From contig JALGPX010000057.1 of assembly GCA_023515795.1 (NCBI GenBank), forward strand, positions 1 through 64,000: a stretch of DNA of 64,000 nucleotides. The letters are read 5' to 3'. The notes under the pieces are model-generated. The model was not told the DNA's origin. It searched no databases and was given only the letters and a program-made list of their open reading frames with translations. Every line of letters begins with the position of its first letter. Positions within the stretch are counted from its first letter, which is position 1. Shown piece by piece: positions 52,734-62,406 of the stretch. This DNA comes from Amoeboaphelidium occidentale (taxonomy: Eukaryota; Aphelidiomycota; Aphelidea). A program made the position numbers and the translations under genes.

Positions 52734-53738
52734 ATGCCAAAAATAACGACGAGACAAGTCCAGAAAATCCAGTCTACTACAGCAAAGCCTTACGCACGTC
52801 CAACAGCTGCTCAACAGAACACAAGCAACGCGTCAAAGTCATCATCAGAGGGACGACATCACGGTTTTCTATTGAATAAGCAATTGGGTCAGCATATATT
52901 GAAGAATCCTTTGGTTGTTGATGAGATCATAAAGAAGGCTGATATAAAGTCAACAGATACTATTCTAGAAGTTGGTCCTGGTACAGGTAACTTGACAATG
53001 AAAATGCTTCCTCTGTGCAAAAAGCTGGTCGCTGTTGAATATGATACAAGAATGGCAGCAGAATTAACGAAGCGTGTTCAAGCTGCACCTTCAAATGACA
53101 CTCCACTCAGAAAGAAATTGGATATTATTTGTGGCGATTTCCTTAAAGTTGAATTGCCATACTTTGATTTGTGTATTTCTAATACGCCTTATCAGATTTC
53201 TGCGCCTTTGGTTGAGAAGTTGATTGCACATCGCCCGCTGTTTCGGAGTTCTTTGCTTATGTTCCAGAGAGAGTTTGCTTTACGTTTAGTCGCGAAGGCA
53301 GGAGATTCTTTGTATTGTAGATTATCTGTGAATGTTCAGCTATTTGCTAAAGTTGATCATGTCATGAAGATATCAAAGAATTCGTTTAGGCCTCCTCCAA
53401 AGGTAGAATCTTCCATCGTTAGAATTACACCAATGAATCCTCCACCAAAGGTTGAGTTCAAAGAATGGGATGGTTTAGTCAGAATATGTTTTATGAGAAA
53501 GAACAAGACACTAAGCGCAAATTTCTCCGTTAGAAATGTTTTAGAGATTATAGAACTGAATTATAAAACTATGGCAAAGTCTCGTGGTGATATGGATGTC
53601 GATGTTGATGCTTCTGCTTTGGTGAAGAAAGTTTTGAAGAGTGTCAATATGATGGACAAGAGAGCTGCAAAAATGGAGTTGGAAGACTTTATGCGGTTGC
53701 TGGTGGCTTTCCATGAGCATGGCGTCCATTTCGCTTAG
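52734..53738 (+). CDS. DIM1: 18S rRNA dimethyladenosine transferase DIM1 (KsgA family)
   Basis: 334 residues from ATG 52734. A basic disordered tail of about 40 residues precedes the core: [23 protein letters not shown] motif [71 protein letters not shown], and [14 protein letters not shown]. The catalytic motif reads NTPYQIS where NLPYQIS is usual, a conservative change outside the catalytic Asn/Tyr. Dim1 methylates two adjacent adenosines near the 3' end of 18S rRNA and is needed for pre-rRNA processing. The C-terminal domain ends normally ([20 protein letters not shown]). Confidence 0.96.
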   Translation: MPKITTRQVQKIQSTTAKPYARPTAAQQNTSNASKSSSEGRHHGFLLNKQLGQHILKNPLVVDEIIKKADIKSTDTILEVGPGTGNLTMKMLPLCKKLVAVEYDTRMAAELTKRVQAAPSNDTPLRKKLDIICGDFLKVELPYFDLCISNTPYQISAPLVEKLIAHRPLFRSSLLMFQREFALRLVAKAGDSLYCRLSVNVQLFAKVDHVMKISKNSFRPPPKVESSIVRITPMNPPPKVEFKEWDGLVRICFMRKNKTLSANFSVRNVLEIIELNYKTMAKSRGDMDVDVDASALVKKVLKSVNMMDKRAAKMELEDFMRLLVAFHEHGVHFA

Positions 53739-53890
53739 TAAATAGAATAGTAGAGTTGAAACAATTGACGTCATCGTGCTTTCTTACTGTGCAACATCGG
53801 ATCAGCAGTTTCAAAACCATTATTGACGTCACTCACATTTTTAGTTAAAAGCGCCCCTAAAGCTCCACTTACTTTTCCGTAAACTCAAAA

Positions 53891-54763
53891 ATGACTTCTT
53901 TAGCTGTTGATGTCGAAGGATTAAACTTTGATTATGGTGGGGACAAAATTCTTACTAACTTAAAGTTGCAGTTGCCTCGTGGTTGCCGATGTTTACTAAT
54001 TGGAGCTAATGGTGCTGGTAAAACCACTCTTTTGAGAATATTGGCTGGTAAACGTTTGGTGAAAGGCAAAGTGATGGTTCTTGGGAGGGATGCATACCGT
54101 GACACGCCTCAAAGCATTACTTATTTGGGTCCGGAATGGGCAGCTAATCCTGTTGTGCGCACAGATGTCTCAGTAACTTCACTGCTGAACTCTGTGGTTA
54201 CTATAGAGACAGAAGAAGAGAAGCGCAGGTTGAACCAGTTGCTGTACATTTTGGACGTTGATACAGAATGGCACATGCATCAAGTTAGTGATGGTGAAAG
54301 AAGACGAGTTCAGATTCTGTTGGGTTTAGTCCAGCGATTCGATATGCTTCTTTTGGATGAAGTTACAGTTGACTTGGATGTGGTTGTTAGAAGAAACTTG
54401 CTAAACTTTTTGAAGGATGAATCTGAACAGAAGGGCGCAAGTGTAGTATATGCTACACACATTTTTGACGGTTTGGGCAATTGGCCTACGCATATCGCTC
54501 ACATAAGAGGCGGAGAAATTGTTGGTGTTTACAAGTTTGAAGATTTGTTACAAAAGCACGCCTCTGAAACAGCAAACTCTGCGCAAGGATCAGCTGTAAT
54601 GCTGTATGACTCTCCGCTGTTGATTATAGTCGAGAAATGGTTGAGAGAAGACTTCCAGACCGTCAAGAAGAACGTGAAGGGAAAGAAGAAGACGCTGTGG
54701 GATCGTTTAAGCGAAGACATGAAGACTCATGGAGATAAGTATTACGATTACTGGACACAATAA
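53891..54763 (+). CDS. CAF16: CAF16-like soluble ABC ATPase (CCR4-NOT-associated)
   Basis: 290 residues, one nucleotide-binding domain and no TM part. Walker A GANGAGKTT (38-46), signature VSDGERRRV (132-140; S-D-G in place of SGG), Walker B MLLLDEVTVDLDV (152-164), and a switch His in ATHIFDGL. The D-loop TVDLDVVVR and YATHIFDGLGNWPTHIAHI are characteristic of yeast Caf16, which associates with CCR4-NOT and mediator. A short C-terminal basic extension of about 45 residues follows (VKKNVKGKKKTLWDRLSEDMK). AATAAA at 54790-54795 serves this gene in the 37 bp before the convergent kinesin stop. Confidence 0.93.
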   Translation: MTSLAVDVEGLNFDYGGDKILTNLKLQLPRGCRCLLIGANGAGKTTLLRILAGKRLVKGKVMVLGRDAYRDTPQSITYLGPEWAANPVVRTDVSVTSLLNSVVTIETEEEKRRLNQLLYILDVDTEWHMHQVSDGERRRVQILLGLVQRFDMLLLDEVTVDLDVVVRRNLLNFLKDESEQKGASVVYATHIFDGLGNWPTHIAHIRGGEIVGVYKFEDLLQKHASETANSAQGSAVMLYDSPLLIIVEKWLREDFQTVKKNVKGKKKTLWDRLSEDMKTHGDKYYDYWTQ

Positions 54764-54800
54764 CAACAACAAATGTATTCAAGGAATTGCAATAAAGCAT

Positions 54801-57737
54801 CTACTTCATATTTCTCCACTTTTCCAGTTCAAGCTGAAGCCGCTGGTTCTCTTGTCTCAGGAGATTGTTCTCTTGTTTGATCTGCAGATGATACTGCAAC
54901 TTCTGTCTAAAGTTATTATGCTTGACTAGGTTTCCATTAGCTTCTTCTAGTTCTTCATTTCTCTTGAGAATCATTACAAACTTTTGCTCAAGCGTCTTGT
55001 TTTCTAGTTCCACTGACTTGATCTTGTCGATTGAGTCACTCAAAGAGGATAAAGTTCCCTTGTACTTATCTAACTCCATCCTGGTGTTCACGAGATCCTA
55101 AAATAGTTACAGCTTGAGTGAGAGGACAGTGGTTACCTTTTTGAGCTGAATATTTTCTTGAGTCAAAGACTTGTTAGTTTCATCAAGACTTTCTATGCTT
55201 TTCGCTTGACTATCGAGAATTGCAGATTTCTCCTCCATTTCCAGCATTAAACTCTTAACTTGCTCTTCTTTTTCTTGAATATTCTGCTGATGAGACGATG
55301 CAAAGTGCTCTTGGCTTTCTTTGAACGAACTCAAATCTTGTTTCAAAGAACCAATGTCTTCCTTGGCTTCCTTCAATTCATATTCTTTGCTTCTCACACT
55401 TACTTCAAGGGCCATCTTTGTTTGTTCCAACTCTTGGATTCTCTCGCAGAACTGCTTCTTCTGTTCTTCTAATGAACTGATTTGCGAATGCGCTGCCAAT
55501 AAAGCGTTCTGGATTTCATGAGACTGTTTCTTGACACTATCCATCTCTGCTTCATGGGTTCTATAAATTTGTTCAATTTCATGTTTCAAAGCCGAGATTT
55601 CATTCTCCTTTTCTTTAATAGAAGCTTGCAACTGAATTATTTCATTGTTTAAATCTTCTAAATCGGAAAGTAAATCGGCATTATCTTGCTGAGATAATTG
55701 TAGAGTTGCAGTCATTTGATTTATCTTTCGTGAGCTATTCATTTCCTTGAACTTGTAATACACAAGTTTGGCTTCTAGATCGCTGATTTCTGGATGGAAT
55801 TTAGTTTGAATCATGTCTTCGTAGTCCACGCAAATATTCTGGTAATAAGATAGCTCTCTCTTAACATCCTGCAGTGTGACATCAAGAAAAGATATCAAAT
55901 TCTTATCAGCCTTACTAGAAACTTGTACAGTTTCTTTTGGTAAAGCGGCTTTAGCATTTTCCAATAGTTGCAAAAGGAGTGCTTCATACTTGTTGGCTTC
56001 TACACTCATTTTTTTCATTGCTTCGTACTGAGTGAACTTGTAATCGATTGCAGATAGCATATTACGCAGCTTCATGTTTTCTGCAGCAAAACTATTAACT
56101 TTGGGATGATTCTCATTGATGTACTCTAACTGGGCATTCAATGCTTCCAGTTCTGCAACTTTTGCATGGATTTCACCAGAGTCAAGACTTGTTGCAGTGG
56201 ATCTTGATGAAGCCTTCATTCGATCTATAGTAGATTCTTTGAACTTCAATTTCATTCTTTCCGTTTGAATAAGATTCTTTTGTGACTCAATTAATTTTTC
56301 CATTTCTTTGATTTCTTCAGCAAGAGTTTTAACTTCAGAATGGCTCTCCACTAAACGGCTAAGAAGCAACTTGTTTACACTGTTCAATTCGATATCGTCC
56401 TTGTTTAGTTGATACAACTCATACACCCAATCTAAATCCTTCTGTTCTTGTGATGTCTCCTGGCTAGTTGGATGACCATTAGCATTCTGCACAGACTTGT
56501 ATCTGATCAATTCATGTCGTAATCGTCTAATTTCTTCCTGGAGTTCCAAGACATTACCTTCATAAGTAACATTGACTACAGCTTGAGTCTTGATCTCTTT
56601 TGCTCTTGCACAGAATCTAAGAGTAGAGATAGTCTCAGTGACACAAGAATGATTAGGATTTACATTACCAATGATCGCAGTCTTTGCATTACCACCAAGA
56701 GAATCCCTCAACAGAAAAGTCAATTTACTATCTCTGTACTGAACATGCCTCTGCTTTCCATTTGAAATATCAACCAATGCATTAATAACATTACCAAGAG
56801 CCAACAGAGATTTGTTTATATTACCAGCCTCTTTCAGACGAACACCAGCAGTCTGACTGGATTTCTGCCTCTCAGAACCAGCTAAATCAACCAAATTCAA
56901 TCTACTCTCGCGAACATCCACAATTTCATCATTGTGCACCTTTGAGACAATACTCAGAGTGAATATTGAATGACTGCGACTGCTTTCTCTGTTCATGGAA
57001 GTTTCACCAACATGCCTGTTCTGCTCACCACGAAGAAATACTTCAATAGCTTCGTCTGCACTTGAGACATACTCTTCCAGTAATCCATCAACGTAAACCA
57101 TTCCTCTGGAAATATCCTCTCTGATCGTGATGGATGAAGTATTGTAAGGATTCATCAGATCATAAACTGTCTCATTGTAAATCTCACAGTAAGTAATCTT
57201 GAATTCATAAGAAACTGGCTGATTCCGTGTGCGCTGGAATAAATAATCAAAAGTCCTTTGAATCAATCCTGTTTCATATTCATTTCCTTGCATCGTAAAC
57301 GTTTTACCAGAGCCTTAACAATAGAACATTTTAAGTCGCTGAATGAGCTGAATCTGAATTTACCTGTTTGCCCGTATGCTATAATTGATCCATTGTAACC
57401 TTCCAAGCAATTATCCACAATTGGCTTTCCGATACTCTCAAAAACTTCCGTCTGTTCCACTGAGACATCCCCAAGTTGATCAAACTGGAATTCCATGTTG
57501 CCCCGGTACTGCATTTTCAGTGTATCGCTCTGTTCCGGTTGTAGCTGTAGTCCTTGCTGGAATACTTGTACAGTTTTTTGGTCAGGATGAATAGCCAGCG
57601 CTGTTTTGAAGTCACTATGAGGTTGTTGCTCAACACACAGCGGTCTGATCCTCACATAGACTTTTATATTATCCTCTGAACATTGTTAGCTTTTTTCTTT
57701 CTCCGGAGCTGTTATTGAAACACCAACCTTGTTGCAT
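54801..57737 (-). CDS. Kinesin-7 (CENP-E-like) motor with long coiled coil, four exons
   Basis: Exon 1 is proposed as a 10-nt exon 57728-57737; exons 2-4 are 57364-57675, 55137-57313 and 54801-55097, with introns 52, 50 and 39 bp; 931 residues. The motor (about 8-330) has DNIKVYVRIRPL, the P-loop GQTGSGKTFTM rebuilt across intron 2, SSRSHSIF (switch I), DLAGSERQKSSQT (switch II), and the neck LRFCARAKEIKTQAVVN; these favour the N-terminal-motor kinesin-7 group. The remaining 600 residues are coiled coil with Lys/Glu heptads. Family role: chromosome congression or microtubule plus-end transport. The tiny first exon is inferred because the IKVYVRIRP strand otherwise lacks a Met. Confidence 0.88.
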
Positions 57738-57916
57738 AAATTTCTGTTCTTGTCGCAAGTTTGAAACAACAATGAACAAAGATGTGATCGCCTGTAGGAA
57801 CGTAAAAGCTGAACAAGATTTGAAGTACGATCATCAAAATGGGAAATCTCTTTAGTGATTTATTCATGCTGAAATAGATTCTATGATTTACCACCAGAGC
57901 GACACAAACCTCGAAA

Positions 57917-60579
57917 TCAACTCAAGTGAAAGCTTTCTTGGCCTTCATTGATGGCATACAGTAGCTGCCTCAGCAATACATCTTTGCTGGAGTACTCTGG
58001 GATCTTCAAGTAATTAACACATGTCATTACTGAAGGTAAATGTAAATCTGTTTCTACGCTGTTGCTCTGATCAACAGTTTTCCTGACTACAGTCAATGGA
58101 GGTTCCAGTGCCTTCAAACCATTCTTTGCTGGTAATAATTTGGAACCAGTAACAAACATTATAAATTTCTGTCGTTGTTGTACTGTGAATTCTTGTAAAA
58201 CATCAAGGAAATCTCGAGCTAGTCTGGAATGCACAGAGTAACCATGATCAAATTTGATAGATTCCTTCAATGAATCCAAAGACCAATTCTGGAATGCATC
58301 CAATGTGCCAGTTATGAATGATTGGAATTCTGTAGGAGTAAACATTTTCATTGCATTGAAATCAAACACACCATTGAATCCTTGTTTGAATGAACTTACT
58401 TGTAATTCCAAGTCAAAGTATGAATTGACGGATGACGAAATGAATTCATGTAATTGTTGCAGTGTCTCAATATCCTTGCCTTCATCACCAATATCACCAT
58501 CACCATCAGATGAAAAACTCAATCCCATTGCTTGAACTTCTTCATTAGTCTTTACTGAACGCAATTTATCCAAAGAATTCACAAAATCAGAATCGATCTG
58601 ATGCATCTTTAATACACTGAAACGATCATCCAGCGATAAATTCTTAGTTTCATTATTGTCTTGACTCAAACACATGTGCAGAAACAATGGATGCAGTGGC
58701 AAATCAATCAATCGATTATCCAGTAAACTCTTTGCTATAAATCTACCCAAAAACTCAAAGTATTGCCTCAAAAACTTTTCATCTCTTCTTTTTTTGAGTT
58801 GTAAAGGAAACAAGTACTGATTAGAGCATTTCGTGAAGACTTTTACAGTGAAACTATTCGAATCTTTTTCATTTAAACTGCTCCTTGTCTTGTAAGATTG
58901 CTCACACTGTTGTAATTCTTTACACAATAAACTAAAGAATTCAAGTGTTGGCCCCAAACCTGTGCCAACTTCATTGTAGAATTCAATTTCTAGCACCAAT
59001 TGCGGATCATGTTGTTTCAGAACCTTCATTGCTGCAGGTACTAGTGATTCTCTACTTATACGAAACTTTTGCTTCTGAGTAAAGAATCTAGGCAGAAATG
59101 AATTCTGTGCAGAAGTAGCTGAATAATTCAACAATTGCAACAACTCATGGTAACTAGTTGCTGGAGGATTGTTATTAGAACCACCACGACCATTACTGCT
59201 AATAGTATTGTTGTTGTTGTTGTTGTTGTTGTTGTTTGATGGAAATGTTGTTGCACTCAGTTTCTGATGCCGTTGCATAAATCTTGCCAATCCAAAATAC
59301 CTTAATTCCNAATTGCAACAACTCATGGTAACTAGTTGTTGGAGGATTGTTATTAGAACCACCACGACCATTACTGCTAATAGTATTGTTGTTGTTGTTG
59401 TTGTTGTTTGATGGAAATGTTGTTGCACTCAGTTTCTGATGCCGTTGCATAAATCTTGCCAATCCAAAATACCTTAATTCCAAGTATGCATACCGTAATT
59501 CCACAGGAAGCACTTGATCCTTTTGATACATATCCTTCAGAAACCATGAAGGAACACAACCATACGATGCCAATAATAAATCATTCACCATTACAACCAA
59601 ACATCTACGCATTCTAGCTCTTTTAGCTTGAAGTAGAATTTTCGATTCAAATTCAGATAAATTCCTGTCATCATCATCATCATTACCAAAATCCATACTC
59701 TCACCACCACCACCACCACCAACACCACCACCACCAATAACAGCAAGTGGAACATCATAAACTACATCAAAATGATTTTTTCTTCTATTCCATTCCACAA
59801 TCTTGAATTCGGCCTCTTCTTCTTTCTCAGTCTCTGTATCAGTATCATCAACTTCCATTTCATCATCATCATCATCATCATCATCTTTGACTTTAACTTT
59901 AGCTTTAACCTTTTCAAAATCTTCAATAGTCCCATAATACAATTCAATCTCTCTTTGATCCAGTAAATCAAATTCATACAACACCTCCAACAGTGTCAGA
60001 TCCCACCAACACAAATTCGATTCATCATCATTAGAAGCAACATTCCTCCTAATCGTATCCAATCTAACAAGAGTCGTAACTCCATCTTTTCCAACACTTG
60101 ACTTCAAACATAGAATCAAATCAGTAACCTTGTCACTATTTGCAGACACAGGAACAACAACCATTGCTGCTGAAGCATTAGAAGAACCTTCTCCTTCTTG
60201 TTCTTGTTGTTGTTGTTCTTCTTCTTCTTCTACATTATACACCACAGATGAATCATACCTCGACCTTCTCCTACTACTACTACTACTACTACTACCACTT
60301 CCAGACTGTTGTGTATAAAACCTAGGATGTTTCCTATCTACAATAGACAAATAATACCACAATTTCGTACTCAAAAACGAATTCAGTGTATACTTATCAT
60401 TTGAATTTGAATTTGAATTTGAATTTGAATTTGAATTTGAGGAATCAGTCTTGACAGTCTTCTTTTTAATACATTTCAACTGTACTCTTTTCCTTTTACC
60501 ATGACTTACTGCATCTTTTAATAGTAAATTATAATCCAATCTTTTATCAGACTTAATTGAAGGAACACTACAAATCTCT

Positions 60580-60612
<33 letters not shown>

Positions 60613-61832
60613 CTTCTAAATCCATCTTCAACAACATTAAACCCCTGCAATTGATACTTTTCAGTAATACTTTTCCACAAATGACCAAACACTTTATGCA
60701 CCAACTGAATATACTCTTCTAAATCTTCTAAATCTTGATTAGAGGAATATAATAGATGAGTCATAACCACAGACTCAAATAACTTCAACAACATAATATT
60801 AGAAGAAGTAGAAGTAGAATCATCCTTTACTAATAATAATAACAACAACATGTTCAATATCTTCTTTTGCTCTCTTCTACTTAAACACATAAACCAATCA
60901 ACCATACCATCCTTCACAGATACATCAGAGTTTAAAACCATTTGTTCAAAGTATAATAAATGATACTCTAATTCCACTAAATTATTATTAGTTGAACTTG
61001 GAATACTAAGGAAATCAAAAGATGAATCAAAGTAATAAGAATTGTTGTTGTTGTTGTTCAATATAATTTGAATATAATAATAAACTAAGGAATACTCTTC
61101 TCTTTGATACAACAATGTCTCTAATTCTTTAGAAATCTCCATCAAATATTCCTTTGGTATTTCCAATCTACATTTAGCAATAACTTCAATCACTAATAAT
61201 TCTTTTGATTCCAATAATTCCAATCTTCTACTAGAAAGAAGATGTTTTAATTCTTGACTTTTAATACTACTACAACCAGTAGAAGTAGTAGAACTTGTAA
61301 GAAGAAGATGATGATTCAATAATTTATAAATCCTTAGTTGTTTTCCCTCTGAAAAGAAATCAATTCTTTCTAATAATCTCAACAAGAGTAATTCAACTGA
61401 ATCTGAATCTGAATTATCATCATTGTTGCTACAATAGAATAATATTTCTACAATCAATTCCATAATTTCAATAGAATAAATAAAATCAATTCCATCAACT
61501 AAATTGTTTAATAACTGAGATAAATCTTTAGAATCTTTAGAATCAGAAGTAGAATCAGAGAATAATTCTAATAATTGTAATAAACATTTATAGATTAGTA
61601 ATAGAAAGTCTTCATCTACTACTCCTTCTACTCCTACTTCTACTTCTACTTCTACTTCTTGTAACATTTTCAACAACATTTCATAGTAATAATGGAATCC
61701 TTCTGTAAAGTATTCTTCTTGTTGATGTTGTAGAGTCAAAACATTTAATAATTCATTTAATCCCATTAATTGTAAAGATTTCTCTTCTGATTTAAGAAAT
61801 TGGATTATTGTAGATTTATCAGTGAATGACAT
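57917..61832 (-). CDS. UFD4: HECT E3 ubiquitin ligase, UFD4/TRIP12-like, with low-complexity tracts and an assembly gap
   Basis: About 1245-1247 residues after collapsing a duplicated segment around the single N at 59310. The start is ATG 61832 (an upstream in-frame ATG adds a poly-Phe run and is rejected). The N-terminal 450 residues are leucine-rich helical repeats. The centre holds simple-sequence runs of Asp, Asn, Glu, Ser and Gly. The C-terminal HECT domain (last 400 residues) contains NEVGTGLGPTLEFFSLLCKEL, GRFIAKSLLDNRLIDLPLHPLF and LPSVMTCVNYLKIPEYSSKDVL. The catalytic Cys codon is 58019-58021, and the protein ends EGQESFHLS. These are UFD4/TRIP12 signatures (ubiquitin-fusion degradation, N-degron pathway). 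Asn-codon number differs by two between the duplicated copies. Confidence 0.92.
59133..59481. repeat. Assembly gap with duplicated flanks inside the HECT ligase gene
   Basis: Copies 59133-59309 (177 bp) and 59311-59481 (171 bp) flank one N. They differ by two GTT units in an Asn-coding microsatellite and one substitution (Ala versus Thr codon). Either copy alone keeps the frame open. Confidence 0.93.
60401..60440. repeat. TTGAAT hexanucleotide microsatellite
   Basis: 6.7 tandem units, encoding an alternating Ser-Asn run on the minus strand inside the HECT ligase. Other in-frame runs in the same gene include about (CAT)8 at 59861-59884, (CTA)n near 60271-60294 and (ATC)10 at 60582-60611. Confidence 0.95.
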
Positions 61833-61932
61833 TTCTTTGATTTTGTTTTTGATTTTGATGTTGAAGAAAAAAAGAAGGAAGAAGAAGAAGAAGAAGAAGA
61901 AGGAGGAGGAGTGTGATTGGGAAAACAGAAGT

Positions 61933-62322
61933 CTATTCAAAACATGAGTGACTCATCCTTCTTCTTCTTTCTTCTACTGCTACTACTACATTTCCCATCA
62001 TCATCATCATCATCATCATCTTATAGAATTGTTTATACTTTAAATTATTTTCATAAACTTCCTCTGATACTCTTGTCATTTCCTTCTTTATAACAAACAC
62101 AGAATACTTCCATTCTTTTATAAGTAAAAGTAAAATAGTATGATTTCTCTTATCAATATACTTGTATAATTCCTTGTACATTAGAGTATTTCTTTTCCAT
62201 ACACTGAAACAATGCAATAGAAATTTCTTTAGTCTGTATTCATGTAGTCTTTTATAAAGAAGATATAATTTCAATATTTTATTAACTTTAATAAGTTGTT
62301 GTTGTTGTTGTTGTTGTAACAT
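61933..62322 (-). CDS. Small Gln/Met-run protein with Sfi1-like motifs, doubtful
   Basis: A 129-residue open frame from an ATG followed by seven Gln codons. Two segments resemble the Sfi1 centrin-binding pattern (hydrophobic-x3-F-x2-W-K): LLHCFSVWKRN and LLLLIKEWKYS, 26 residues apart, in a strongly basic helix-rich context. A run of eight Met codons comes from a (CAT)n microsatellite at 61996-62020, and the CAA run from (GTT)7 at 62295-62316. It lies 100 bp upstream of the HECT ligase start on the same strand. It could be a real small centrin-binding protein, a fragment of a larger gene, or chance coding in AT-rich DNA. Confidence 0.4.
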   Translation of the reverse strand: MLQQQQQQQLIKVNKILKLYLLYKRLHEYRLKKFLLHCFSVWKRNTLMYKELYKYIDKRNHTILLLLIKEWKYSVFVIKKEMTRVSEEVYENNLKYKQFYKMMMMMMMMGNVVVAVEERRRRMSHSCFE

Positions 62323-62406
62323 CTATCTATTATTATAAAAAAAATCAGCTGTTTTTCCAAACCGATCGTTTTGTTGAATAGATTGATGCTGGACTGCCAT
62401 AAAAGG

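Noticed and set aside
59133-59481. Biological tandem duplication in the HECT ligase
   Set aside because: The copies abut a single N, differ only by microsatellite length and one base, and the HECT family has no such repeat.
61833-61940. HECT ligase start at the upstream ATG with a poly-Phe run
   Set aside because: The extra 36 residues are low-complexity translation of a TTC/AGA repeat; the downstream MSFTDKST start is more natural.
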